Source: Acheta domesticus (lineage: Eukaryota > Arthropoda > Insecta > Orthoptera > Gryllidae). From it: DNA of 64,000 bases. The stretch covers positions 148,986,277 to 149,050,276 of the forward strand of contig JAHLJT010000631.1 in assembly GCA_031308135.1 (NCBI GenBank), given 5' to 3'. The translations under genes and the position numbers were made by a program. This document shows, piece by piece, positions 23,200 through 36,300 of the stretch (its first letter is position 1; each line of letters starts with the position of its first letter). The notes beneath the pieces were generated by a model that was not told the origin of the DNA, made no database searches, and worked only from the letters and a program-made list of their open reading frames with translations.

Positions 23200-23300
23200 A
23201 TATCCTTTTGATAACTTGCTATTATAAATGTCACTAATGTAATATGAATGAGTGATGAAATATCATTTGATAACTTGCTATTATAAATGTCACTGATGTG
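23200..23300. repeat. Short tandem duplication, about 54 bp period
   Basis: TTTGATAACTTGCTATTATA followed by AATGTCACT occurs at about 23211 and again at about 23264. Confidence 0.7.
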
Positions 23301-23729
23301 GATCAATAGTAAAATGACCAGCATTGAGTAATAACAGAAATTCGGATTAATGCATCCCATGGAGTTAATTTATTTTACGAATATTTTTTTATTTATAGTC
23401 CTATGTAATTGCACTTTAAAACAGGTTTAGTGGAGTATGCGGTTGAAAGTGACAAGTTTGACAAAAATCGGAATTTTCATGTACTTAAGCAAACAGAGCA
23501 GAAAAACTTAAATTCACTTTTCTGCCATAAGCAACATTTTTAGTGTTGCTTAATAAATGAGAAAATAACGCTGTAATGAACCATCTAACGTACGTATAAA
23601 AAGAAATAATTTAATGCGAGACGGGAGTTCTTACTGACGCCACCCAGCTGTCCCAAAGTCACGTGACACGGGCGCGAGAGATGTTGATACCCGGCCGGGC
23701 CTTCTGCGCAGCCCGGTGCGCACTCTATA

Positions 23730-23978
23730 CTGCGATTTTTGTAGGAAGAGCTCTGAAGATAACTCGAATCTCATCTTCGCGATGGAATATGTCACGGCAT
23801 TTCGTATCATTCACAGTCGTTCCGCTAGATTTCGCACGACCGCGACCGTATGAAGCAGTGCTTGCGATCATGCGACTTCTACCGGCAAGACCGAGAAAAG
23901 ACGCGAAATGCCGTGACATATTCCATCGCGAAGATGGGATTTGAGTTATCTTCAGAGCTCTTCCTACAAAAATCGCAG
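23730..23978. mobile_element. Foldback MITE family B, copy 3 (249 bp)
   Basis: Same ends as copies 1 and 2, TATA on both sides, nearly identical arms. It lies exactly at the right terminus of P-like element 2. Confidence 0.9.
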
Positions 23979-23999
23979 TATAGTATATCTCTCCTCTAT

Positions 24000-24100
24000 G
24001 GTCCGATTATACGAGCCGACGATTCCGGTTCAGTCCGTTCCGCGGCGTTCGGTTCTGTCCATTCCCTGCCATTCCCTGCGCTCCATTCACCACGTGCTTG
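24000..24100 (+). repeat. CCGTTCC-rich segment related to repeat X
   Basis: CAGTCCGTTCCGCGGCGTTC and GGTTCTGTCCATTCCC resemble, inverted, 37510-37570. It could also act as the 5' leader of the possible exon at 24179. Confidence 0.4.
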
Positions 24101-24178
24101 TGTCGTTGGTTAATGGTCGCTTATGTTGTTAGTTGGCGTTAAGTGGTTTAATTGCTGGTTTGAATTTAAGTTGTGGAA

Positions 24179-24250
24179 ATGGAATCCGTGTGCCCGGTTT
24201 GTGACAAAAGTTTTTCTAAAATCTCTAACGTGCGCAAGCATTTGAAAAAT
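24179..24250 (+). CDS. Possible first exon of a C2H2 zinc-finger protein
   Basis: ATG at 24179 opens MESVCPVCDKSFSKISNVRK followed by HLKN, a C-x2-C-x12-H finger half. A GTGCGT donor-like site follows exactly at 24251; reading through would add VRH as the second histidine and stop after about 49 codons. The upstream 180 bp are GC-rich, leader-like sequence. No later exon was confidently recognised; a 44-codon frame at about 24700 (MVSCNTAADLGSGAGVARIS) after a CTGTAG acceptor is a weak candidate. It may be a host gene's first exon or part of a transposon. Confidence 0.4.
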
Positions 24251-24299
24251 GTGCGTCACATTCTCGAAATGGACATTGTCGCTCTTTCCTTTTATTTTT

Positions 24300-27200
24300 A
24301 TCCTTTTAAAATGTATGTTTCTACATAACGTCATCTGGTGGTGTGATACTGCTTAGCATGCAATTGTTTTTTCCATTCATAGTCTGCAATGAAATTGCAT
24401 TACAACATGCTCTTGGATGTTGGATGCCATGGTCTTTTTCCTTTTGCAAAATATAATTCCAAAGACCCCTAATTTACTGTAAAATCATATGTTGGTTATA
24501 GTCATAGTCTGGCTGTTTTATTTTTGACAATTTCTGTCTGTATCCCTAATTAATTTTCTTGCTTTAGGGCTTCTAAATTTCTGGGGATTGAAGTTTCCTG
24601 TTCCAGGTGGCGGTAGAGTAATTATGTGGATGGCTCTCAATTAGCCATTGTTTTTCATCTATAACCTATAAGAACATTGCTTGAACATGCTCTGTAGATG
24701 GTATCTTGCAATACGGCTGCAGATTTGGGTTCAGGAGCAGGTGTTGCACGAATATCCCCACTTCCGGATTTGTATAGTATGTCACAGGTCCTACCAGTGC
24801 AACATATAGTCAATGTTTCGCTTCCTGGTTGACAAATCCTTTATGGCATCATGAAAGATGCAAGTTTTATAATGCTTTATGAATGGTCTTATAATGGTTT
24901 TCATGCAGCATTTTGCATGTGTTTCAGAAGAGCTTAAAAATTTTTCTAATAACTTGGAGTCTTAAATTGTGTGAGATGAATGTATCTTGTCTAGATTGGA
25001 TTGTAATTTTTTTTTCTTGGGCTTTTTGAATATTCATGCCAGTGATTTTTCCAGGGACCTATTCGGTAACTTGTAAATCCCACTAACACCTGGTAATACC
25101 TCCTCCTATCGCTTACTAATACCTCCTACTAACTTGTTTTTAATGCCTCCAATACAAACTACTAATGCTTTCTATTGCCTGCTAATTAGTAAGTATTGTC
25201 TTATTACTGTTTTAGATGATCCATTACCTGTAACATGTCCATTGTGTGACACAACCTAATTCTTACATTACACCCATCTATTTGTAGTATGAGTATGCAA
25301 TGTCCTTTCCTAACTTTTCAGTTTCTTCCCCTTATTACTATTTTAAATGACTACTTGGCAAAAATTCACAACTTCTTAATCTCTTTATATATTCCAATTT
25401 GTCATGTGGTCAATGCCACAATTACAAATTGGACTGTTGATTTGCTTTTTCATGTTCACTGCAGTTGTATGTCAAATATGAAGTCCCTCAATGCTTTTTA
25501 ATTTGATTGTTACTATCAGATCTATTTTCAATATTAGTATTTATGCTTCTCAGAGTTCAATCACTTATGTAAATTTTTAGTTTTGTTTAAAGGATGAATT
25601 TGTGTACTGGACTGGGAGTGCTAGTTTTGAGCTGATATTTTTGAGGCCATTGACCTTCTGAACTGACTTGTAAAATTGTGATTCAATAATTTGTCTTCAG
25701 TAGTAATTTCATGGAAATCGCTTTTTTGTATTATGTTCATTTGGAAAATTGCATATTGTAACAAATGTAGTTTTCATATATTGTTCTATGATAAGTAATT
25801 CAATAATTGCTCTATTAAATAATTTGATGCCAGTCCCTTTTCTTTTTGTATTTTCATTTTTAATTTTGCACTGTTATTATTTGATTGTACTTTGATCTAA
25901 CTATGGCCATCGATTTGCTGATTTGACTTATATAATTGCCTAATGTAACAATTTTATTTTATTAACTTGTAATTTGTAATTCAAACATTTGTCACTATGT
26001 TGTAATTTGATGCCAATCACTTTTTTCTGTAATATATTACTTTCTAATTTTGCTTATTGTAACAAATGTATCAGTTAATTTTATTATGCTCTGATTTGTA
26101 ACTCAAGCCAATCACTTTTTTCTGTAATATATTACTTACTAATTTTGCTTATTGTAGGAATGCATCAGTTTAATTTTATTACGCTCTGATTGCAAATCAT
26201 GCCTATCACTTTTTTCTGTACTATATATATATATACATTTCTAAATTTGCACTGTTATTGCTTTATTTTAATTTGATAAAACAATTGGCAGAATTCATTC
26301 CCAATGTGTCGTTTAATTTTTATTTTAACTTCTTGTTTAATAAATTATATATTACAATAAATAATTGTTTTTTTGTTTATCCTTGATTTCACATCAGTTT
26401 TCAGAAGAGTACACATGTGTAGCTGTGACGACTTGCTTAGATTGTTTCATAGACATTGACAGTTGCCTCGTAGCTGGTGTGTGTGTGTGTTTTTGTTGTT
26501 TGTTTTTTGTTTTTTTTTTTGTTTTGTTGTTGTTTTTTTGCTAGTCTCTCCAAAATTATTCTTTCTGGAATTACATGGCAATTATTACTGGAAACCTGAA
26601 AACGTTAGAGATAAATATTTTTGCAGTATGAATTTGTGATGAAAACGTTAAATTCGAATTACAAATGTATTTTACACTGTAAGACAGGACAGGTCAGTCT
26701 TGGTCAAGGTAGTATCCATCAACGTACACCAGCAGTATGTGGTTGGATTTGTTAGGATGTGATGGTACTGTAATGAAATTGATGGTTGGCAGGAATAATA
26801 GATTTGTAAGTTAAGGGGGATAAATTAAGGTTTTACATTAGTAATATAGTACAAACACATTTTGTAAATTGAAGATTTGTAATGCCCATTATAATGTTTT
26901 ATGCACAGTAATGTTGGTTCCTAAAAATAAAGAATGAAAAAAAAAATTAATTTTGTTTAGAAACCTTTAACAAATCCCATAAAATTACTGAAGTTGTGTA
27001 ATAAAACAAATGCTTCAAAATATGGCCTTTACAGGACTTTGCAATGTTAAAATCTGATAATGCATATTTAAACTTTTTTAAATTCCCCTCCCCTGCTATT
27101 TTCTTAAAGAAATGTTTAATTCGCAAGAGGAAAATAGAACTGACAGTATTGCTATTAAGAAGTGTGGTCCCTCTGGTATTCTTAGCAATATATTGAAGCA

Positions 27201-28400
27201 AAGAATCAATACGAACAAATTTGTTTTCTTCACTAATTGGAATAGGAAGTTACAAGTTGTGAAATCTAAACAATGAAAGAAACCTTGCAGTTCCATTTCC
27301 TTCCCAACTTTTGTTCTAGGATGCTCTGCAAGGGTATTATTTTATCCCAATATTTTCAAAGGTTTTTTTCTTTGTGTAATAAAATATAAATTAAAAATTA
27401 ATTGCTTTTATTGAGTCCAGTTTATTCTTGAAAGACACACCATTTCTAGTTGGTAAAAAAAATTGTTTTTCCTTCTTCCCTTTTTTATCAGCACTAACTT
27501 TATAATTATGTCAAAAATCTGCTTTGAAATTGAACGAATAGGATAATAAACATATTATTGTTTGAATCACATATGTAATTTCATTTGTGTATGATGAATC
27601 CTATACAATGTATGCAAGGTGAGTGCAATTGCACATTTCTTCAGTTCCAGAATCCTTACCTCTGTTTTTCTACACACTATTATGCAAAAAGGTACAAAGG
27701 AACATATTATTTGATAAATGTTCACACCCATGTAATAGAATGGCATGTGTGAACAATCTTCAGACTTGATTTTAATATGCTGCTGACAAATACTCAACTT
27801 TCCACTCTCATGCCTAGAAAAAGAGAGGTCAAGAAATTGTATGCAGAAAATTAAGTTACGTTTGCAAAATGGTTCTCATTTTAAGGTATTTTTTATAGAT
27901 AGTTCCACATATTTTCAAATATTTAAAACATGCAGCTTCAGTCATAAAAGGTGTGACAATAGAAACAAAAACTTAGTAAATGTTAATTTGAATTAGCATT
28001 TTTCTAACTGATTGTTTGATATACCAAGAAGATTTAAGAAAGGAAGGGTAATATAATTTAAATAAAATATAATTTTAATTGAGATATATTTCCAAATATA
28101 AAACAAATTTTTCCGAAATGTCTTTTTCGAAAACTGCAGGTCCCCTATAATCGCAAACATCAACCTATAGTATTAGGGATTATGATTTTTGCCTTCCAAA
28201 ACCACTGGAACACTGACGTAACAATACGCTGCAACGGCGATAAAAACTACGCACGTATTATATTCGCTGACCTTTACTTTGCATTTAATTTAATAAGGCA
28301 TAAAGATAACAACACTAAACAAATGTACAGGAACACTTTAAAGAAATGACCTAATGGCCTAATTAATGACCTAATCTCAAGAATCATTCCATTATACTTT
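24300..28400. other. Unannotated AT-rich stretch with one polyadenylation-like end
   Basis: No gene recognised. A T/G-rich simple tract lies at 26478-26540. AAAATAAAGAATG followed by A10 at 26926-26946 looks like a polyadenylation signal and tail, so part of 24.2-26.9 kb may be a 3' UTR or a retroposed transcript. Minus-strand frames at 27201-26947 and 27797-27567 have no known domain. Confidence 0.3.
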
Positions 28401-28439
28401 AAAGAAATGTGATGGAGAGGGGTGTCCTCATTCTTTTGG

Positions 28440-31090
28440 TTGGCACTGTACGTAGTCAAGTCAAAAAATAATACACGCATGTGCAGAGCATTCACTAAAG
28501 TTAATATAACATTATTTACGGACAACTTGATGAAGGAATCATGGGACGCAGTTTATAACGCTGTTGACACAAATGAAAGATATAATTTATTTTTCTCCAT
28601 GCTTTCAATTCATTTTAACGCGTGCTTTCCTCTTAAAAAGAGAAAATTAAACATTTCAAGCAAAAGTAATACTTGGATCACACAAGGAATTAGAACATCG
28701 TGTAAAAACAAACGTACGCTTTACTTTATTTTTAACATCATAACGTATCACCTGGTTTCCACATATACTTCCGAGAATATAAAAGAATTTTAAGAAAAGT
28801 AATAGTTCAGGCAAAAATAATGAAAAATAGTCAGGGACATTTTGAGCGCTAGTAACAAAACTAAAGCAATGTGGGATATCGTAAAAAATACAACCACATC
28901 AACTCGATACCTTGTAGAGGAATGTAATTGTAAAGGATAATGAAAGAGAAACGAGTAATCCGGACTAAAGTTGCCAATCTCTTCAACAAACACTTTTCTA
29001 TAATTGCGTCTGATCTCACGAAGGGACTAAAATCCACAAAATTCAACATTTTACACTTCCCAAAAAATTTCAGATACGATGTTTATTTCCGAAACTTCTC
29101 CCAACGAAATCCTCAGAATAGTCAGTAAACTAAAAAATAAATATTCATCTGGTTTAGATGAATTTCCGGATTGTTTATTAAAAACTTGTGCACCTGCCTT
29201 TATACATCCGTTAACTCACATTTTCAATGCTTCTTTATGTACAGGAATATTTCCAGATATTTTCAAAACAGCAAAAATTAAGCCACTTTTTAAAAAAGGG
29301 AACAAAAATGATATTCAAAATTACCGGCCATTTCTCTTTTGTCAGTTTTCTCAAAAATTTTAGAAAGGCTTTTCTACTTACGAATGGAAACTTTTCTCAG
29401 GAAAACCAGAGCGTTTTCAGACTCACAACACGGTTTTAGAAAATCAAAATCTACGGAAACTGCCATTTTTTCTTTTCTCAAAGATGTTGCTTCATCAATA
29501 GACCAAAATGCAGTACCCATTGGAATATTCTTAGATCTCTCGAAAGCTTTTGACGTTATTGACCATAAGATCTTGCTCTCAAAATTACCTTCGTATGGAA
29601 TTCGTGGTATTGCCCTAGATTGGATAACTTCTTACCTTAAACATCGGACTCAAAGAGTAGAAATACCATACTGGCAGGAAAGGACATTACATACTTATAT
29701 TTCCAATTCTTTGCCAATTGAGCATGGGGTCCCGCAAGGTTCGATCTTAGGTCCTATTCTCTTTCTGTTATATGTAAACGATATGCCCTCGTCTATTAAA
29801 AATGGAAGAACGGTTCTGTTTGCTGATGACACGAATATTCTTTGCAAAAAAGAAGCAGTAAATAGTACAATTTCAGAAGTTTCAAATTGGTTTAATAATA
29901 ACAAATTAATTGTTAACGAAAGAAAAACTGTTTCAATGCATTTTTGCATCTCAAATCGGAAATCGCATGTTCCATTGAAAATGAACAATATGCAATTAGC
30001 TGATGTTGAGGCAACAAAATTTTTAGGTCTTTCAATTCAATCAAACCTCAAATGGAATGTACATATAACAGAATTAAACACTAAATTAAGTTCATTATGC
30101 TACGCATTCAGAATTCTTTCAAATTCTGTCAGCCTTCATGCAGCTCGTTGCGTTTATTTTGCAAATGTGCATTCCCGCCTGAGATATGGCATAATATTCT
30201 GGGGAAGCTCATCCTGTAGTATTCAGACCTTCAGATTGCAAAAGAAAATTATTCGAATAATGAAAAAATGCCTTCCACGTGATTCCTGCAAGCGTCTTTT
30301 CATTGAACTGGGAATTTTACCATTGCCTTGTCTATTTATTTACGAATCTGTAATATTTGTCAATAATAACCTACTTAACGGAGGGAACATATTTTCATGC
30401 AATATTGATATTTATAATTACAACACACGCCGTAGAAATCACGTGCATCAAGTGTCAGTATCAACAGCTCAGTACAAGAAATCAACATACAATACATGTA
30501 CGTTACTTTACAACGCATTGCCAGATGACATAAACAATTAAAGTCGGTACACAAATTTAAGTTAAAGTAAAATCTTTTCTGCTGCAAAACTGTTTCTATA
30601 CAATTAGAGACTATACTGATCGTGAAAAAGAAAAATAATGTTTAATGTAACAAAACAAAGATATATAATGAATTAGTTTACGTTCACATTGTATACATTT
30701 TCAAAAAATATTTAATACGCCTGTAACAAATAATAGTATTTCAGCTTCCGGGTCAATGACCCCCATCTCGATCAGGTTTTTGTCCAGTTTCCCTGATCCA
30801 TAGAGCAAATGCTGAGATGGCCCTTTGTTTTGCTTCTGGACGTAAATGTAGCTTCACTTGTGCGCACGTTTTGTTGAGCACACCTTTTGCTTGTAGTTCA
30901 TTTACAGTTGAAATTGTTTTTTATAACTCGGGAAAAATACATTTTTCAAACATTTTGATTTTTCTAAAATAATTATTTTCTAAATTCTTTTTTTTTAAAT
31001 TCTGGCCCTCAAGAAAATGTGCGCAGATAAATTTCTTTCCCCACACGTCATATACAGTTTTTTGACAAATAAATAAATAAATAAATAAAG
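28440..31090 (+). pseudogene. APE-type LINE family 2 (CR1/L2/Daphne-like), 5'-truncated
   Basis: The linker upstream of the RT is at 28440-29128 (frameshifted). The RT begins at about 29080 (ALLS-type start as NEILRIVSKLKNKYSSGLDE). The main open frame 29339-30541 (400 codons) contains QHGFRKSKSTETAI, FLDLSKAFDVIDH (motif A), GVPQGSILGPILF (motif B), the catalytic LFADDTNIL (motif C) and KFLGLSI (motif D/E), plus the usual C-terminal tail ending NALPDDINN. The endonuclease domain is absent, consistent with 5' truncation. A 3' UTR of about 500 bp ends in (AAAT)n at 31066-31090. There is one frameshift before 29339; the RT is otherwise intact. The clade call is by motif style only. Confidence 0.85.
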
Positions 31091-32150
31091 TCATCAAGAT
31101 GACCTAATGAATAGAGGCCTCCTGGCACAACGCAATTGTCGGGATGGGAAAGTATGTAGTTAGCCATCAAGATGACCCTCTAGTGAAGCTCGTAATTAAA
31201 TCTTACCGAAGAATGGTAAACAGATGCATTGTTAGTGTAGCAAGAAGCATTGCAAAGAAATCTATGGAACTCACAGAATAACACAGAGACTGAACTTCTG
31301 AAGCTACTAAACATGAAATAAGAGACACAAAAAATGTTACAGAAGTGGTGGAGAGACAAACCACTCCAGTGGACAGTATCTAAAAAGAATGGACAAGGGG
31401 CAGATTAATAAAGATCAATAATTTATGCAGCTTAAAAGGGGAAGAATGAAACCAGAAATTCCCAAGATGATAAATGCCGCATTTGCCAGGAACACGTAGA
31501 AACTATTGACCACATTGTCTCAGCTTGTCCAATTCTAGCAAAGACCTAATACTTGAAAAGGCACGACAGGATGTGTAGCTACCTCCACTGGCAGATCTGT
31601 ACAGCCTTCGAAGTTCCAAACACATGCCCCAAGTGGTACGAACACTTAGCAAAACCGGTGACTTCTGTTGGATTGTGCACGATATTGTATGATCAACAAA
31701 TCCAAACTGATCGCACGACAGCGGCAAACAAACCGGATGTAGTTATCCGGGATGTGGAGAAAAAATCGTGTCTACTTGTTGATGTTGCTGTACCTTGTGA
31801 TCAAAACGTCGTTACCAAAGAGGCAGAGAAATGTCCTAAATATAAGAGTGTGGAAATCGAGATCAACCGAATGTGGGGCGCAAAAGCACAGGTCGTACCA
31901 ATAGTCATCGGATCTTTGGGATTTGTTCCGCAAAATATGTGTAAGAACTTGGCTAAACTCCCAGGTAGTTCAAGAGACTTGGAAGTGAAAGAAATCGCTT
32001 GATTCGGAACAGCCCACATTTTGCGCAAAGTATTGTAGAGGCACGGACAACCCCTATAGATCTTGTCGGTAGCTGGTTGCAACGTGGAGTAGATTTTATT
32101 TTCAGCCGACCCATAACATCTTTAGTCGTGATGTAGTGGAATAATAATAG
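31091..32150 (+). pseudogene. R4/Dong-like LINE, copy 4 (3' part)
   Basis: Directly after the (AAAT)n tail of LINE 2. It corresponds to 4700-5815 of the longest copy: zinc knuckle CRICQEHVETIDHIVSACP-like at about 31475, and endonuclease core NKPDVVIRD then LLVDVAVPCD (31725-31800). The C-terminus runs to 32000, where TGA replaces the codon after EIA, then the shared 3' UTR ends in AATAATAATAGG. Several frameshifts are present before 31553. Confidence 0.85.
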
Positions 32151-32880
32151 GAACGACAACGATGATTATTTTTATATTAAAATAAAAAGTAACAGCTCAG
32201 ACAAAAGGATTTAACATTCTCAACAAAACTGTTTCCTAATCAATACACAAATTTGGAATGTTATTTTCACTGCATAGTAAGATTTATCTTACTTCTCGCT
32301 TTATTTCTACATTTACAATTGTCGAAAATTCAGAGAGTTCTTTGCAAATGAAACTAGCATCACTTTTTATACCGTTCTTTGATATATGCAAGGAGAAAAT
32401 TTAAAGAAAAAATTTGGAGCCGTTTTTGAGAAAATATTTGTTTCAAAATTGCTTAGTGTTGTTATCGCAAAATTGCTCACATTTTCGAAAAACTACACCT
32501 AACATTATTTCAAGATCTGTCTTCAAACAAAAAATTTCATTAACGAAACAAATCTCTACCTTCAATTTTGTAATTGTAGGAAGAGGCGGGAAAAATATTG
32601 AACTTTTGGAATTTTCGAAAAATAACCTGCCCACGATTACAATACTTTCTCTTTTTCCGATGTACGGGAGGAAAAGTGAAACTGAAAAAAATACGACCTC
32701 GAATTTTCGACCGCGAAATCCGTGTTTAAGTAACGCACGTCAGTATCGAGTCCTTATTGCTGTTCCAAAGATGGTTGATGGTTCAAAACATCCCACAATC
32801 AGGATATACTCGTATTTGTTGATGGAAGTAGCCTATGTGGATGTAATCTGTAGCAGCAACATCAGCAGAAAAGCAGACAA
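32151..32880. other. No gene recognised
   Basis: The plus frame 32414-32893 has no known domain. AATTTAAAGAAAAAATTTGG at about 32398 recurs at about 56346, pointing to a shared low-complexity repeat. Confidence 0.3.
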
Positions 32881-32883
32881 TAT

Positions 32884-34330
32884 ACACAAATAAAAACTAT
32901 TTTCACATTCTCCACCAAAATGTACAGTCATTGAAATACAAACTCACTGATATAGAAATTTTACTTGAGAAGAAGCTCGACCACCTTTCAATATTGTGCT
33001 TTACTGAACACTTGCTGACCAAAGAACAATTAGATAATACACATATTCCAGGCTTCTCGTTAGTTAGCAGCTCATGTAGAAATATTTACAATGTACATCA
33101 TGCATATGGTGGGACATGCATTTTTATTAAAGACACTATTAGTTTTGTAACCTACACCTATCCCACTCATCTTATAAAAGAAAAAGATTTTGAAATATCC
33201 ATCACTTATTTAACTTCAATGAAAACATGGGTTTTATGCACATATCGCAGTCCTACTGGGAATTTCAAAATCTTCTAAAAAAATCTCGAAATTATTCTAT
33301 CAAAACTTAAAAAATACAGACTATAAAATTATTCTTTGCAGTGACTTCAATATAAATTGCCTCTCATTATCCAGTAATGAAAATCTACTTAAGACCTAAA
33401 ATCATCAATCTATAATAATCAAATAACCATAAATACCCTAACCCGAATATCCAAAAATAGTAGCACTGCTATAGATCAAATAGGTGTAAATAACCACAGT
33501 TTTTCTGTTGCTTTATTTACCACAGGCTTCAGTGACCAAACCACTCGGATTTTAACACTTCAAACAGAATCAAAAATCATTGAATAGACAACTTACCAAG
33601 AAACACATAACTATTCCCAAGAAAACGTAATAAAATTCCAAAACTTACGCAGATTAGAAAATTGGGATGAAGTATATAAGGTAACTGATACTAATGATAA
33701 GTTTAAATCATTCATAAATATATACTTAAGACATTTCAATGTCATTTTTCCTCAAAAACTTAAATAGATCCCAAATAAGAAAACAAAATCATGGATCAAC
33801 AAAGGTGTCATGTGAAAGAAAATGTAGCATGTTTAAAATACTAGCACATAACAAATGTAATTCCAACTTCATTACATACTACAAAACGTAATTCGATCCT
33901 AAAAAAGTAATCAAACAAGCAAAAATTATGACAAATGAGAAGTACATTACAAATGCAGATAACAAAACAAAAGATACGTGGGATATTATAAAAAAGACTA
34001 CAGCACCAACTAATAATAACAGAAAAAGTATTGAGCTCCACTGCAAAAACCAAACTTTACAGGACCCACAAGAAATAGCTGACACATTCAATGAACACTT
34101 TTCACAAATTGGTAAAAAATTAATCTGTCAACACACTCTAAACAATAAAACACACCAACCAAACACCAATGTTACACAAATCATAAATTCCATATTTCTA
34201 CATGAAACCGCCCCTTCTGAAATTTTGAAAATGATTGGACAAATGGAGAATGAATTCTCAGCAGGCCGGACAATATTGCTGATTTTCTTATCAAACACAT
34301 CATATTATCAAGTCCTATTTCTTGCTCAAT
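32884..34330 (+). pseudogene. APE-type LINE family 3, endonuclease and linker, decayed
   Basis: The AP-endonuclease domain starts HQNVQSLKYKLTDIEILL (about 32903). Catalytic and conserved positions follow: LCFTEHLL (about 32995), CTYRSPTGN (about 33240), CSDFNIN (about 33338), the STAID box (about 33465) and FSDQ (about 33530) in place of the usual SDH. The linker resumes at 33928-34300 (TWDIIKKTTAP, IADTFNEHFSQIGK, SIFLHETAPSEILKMIG) and breaks off at SAGR, where the RT should begin. Three frames are needed, so the copy is inactive. Confidence 0.8.
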
Positions 34331-34734
34331 TTCATTTCCGTAACTGACCTGTCTGAGGTTGAGTATTGGGATGTTTTACATTTGAAAAATTTTACTGGTA
34401 TTGAGGAGCAAGCCCAATGCCCAAACATCCAACCTGGAGGACCAGAGGTTTTATTTTCGAGCTTCCCCTGCCCTAGAGGGGTTGTCTTCTTTATGACCAT
34501 CAAGGCTCCTCTCCCCATTCAAAGGCCTACCTGATAAAAGCTAAAGAATGAAAGAAGGAAAGACTCCCTAACTCTAATAGCTTGGGGTCAAGAAAAACAA
34601 GAGTTGGCCAAGAGAGGCCTGTTAGGAAAGTTAAAAGATGTATGGCATAAGTAAGTAAAAGATATCCACAAGGACAATGCTACTACAAGGCAGTGTCCCA
34701 TGGAGAGGACATTGTGAGTACAAGACTTAAAAAA
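34331..34734. other. Filler sequence replacing the RT of LINE 3
   Basis: The RT domain (normally more than 1 kb) is missing between 34330 and 34735 and replaced by about 400 bp of unrelated sequence without a recognisable domain. Either an insertion with deletion or a recombination joint. Confidence 0.45.
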
Positions 34735-35396
<662 letters not shown>

Positions 35397-35724
35397 TCCT
35401 TGCCTTGTGAACACAATAGAACCTACTTCATAAAATTCCGCTTAATAAAATTTCATTGCTAATGAAATAAAAATGAGCTGTACCAAAAATGTTGCTATAT
35501 ACAATAGTAACCATATATTTTAAACCCTCTTAATAAAACCCTGCTCAATAAAATATCATGCCAAATAAAATCTAGTTTTCTGGTCCTGAATCAAAGTTTT
35601 ATAAGTGCACCATACATAGTGTACTGTGCTGTACACCCTGAATAGTTCTCATATAGAACCTTATTGTTTTGCTTAATTAATGTCAACTTAACTATTTAAC
35701 TATGCAAAGTGAAAAAAAAAAATT

Positions 35725-36300
35725 TTAAGTAAAACTTAATAAACTTCCCAATACAAACAATGAATACACAATTTTGTCTCTTAAGTAGGATTCAATAATG
35801 TAATTTACTTTACCTCGTATTCCAATGGTTTCTAATTTCTTTAGGAAGAGTTCATGGAACATACTATCAAAAGCTTTTGATAAGAATAGAAAGAGAAATG
35901 CAATTGTTTTGTTCAAAATTATTTCACACTGTATTGCAGAAGTTGGCAATTGCTGTTGAGATGGCTAGTTCTTTTCTAAAATCATGTTGAATATTTACAA
36001 ATATTTTGTTCACCTCTAGAAAACTATATATTCTGGTTAGAATAACTTTTTCTAGTAGTTTACTGAAAATTGAAATAAGAGTTATGGGGCAATAATTTTT
36101 TTCATAAGTAGTGTCTCCTTTCTTGTGTATTGGTCTTTTCTTTCTACAGTAACTTTCAAAGCATCTGGAAAGGTACAGTCCTTTAGTAAGCAGTTCATTA
36201 AGTAGCATAAAATGATTTTTAAAGCTAATTTGCACTTTTTTTGAATGATGGATGACAAATCACCTGTATCAGATGATTTTCTGTTTTTGAAATTATTCAT
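35725..36300 (-). pseudogene. APE-type LINE RT fragment, minus strand
   Basis: Minus strand 36300-35725: PIHKKGDTTYEKNYCPITLI, SIFSKLLEKVILTRI and NIQHDFRKELAISTAI (QHGFRKG-like), then LSKAFDSMFHELFLKKLETI (motif A). Several stops and frameshifts; no motif B or C. Derived from a jockey-like RT, different in sequence from LINEs 2 and 3. Confidence 0.75.

Larger units (their letters stand above)
19679..23727 (+). mobile_element. P-like DNA transposon 2 (degenerate), about 4.05 kb
   Basis: The two edges are inverted relative to each other. The left begins TAGAGTGCGCGTGACC and reaches GTCACGTGACTTTGGGACA (19729-19747). The right has TGTCCCAAAGTCACGTGAC (23650-23668) and ends GTGCGCACTCTA. The outer 10 bp and inner 19 bp are well conserved and the middle of each arm is diverged. 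Between them lies a plus-strand THAP gene. No convincing target duplication was found; a family B MITE sits directly at the right end and may obscure it. A LINE 3' fragment and simple repeats have been inserted. Confidence 0.6.
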
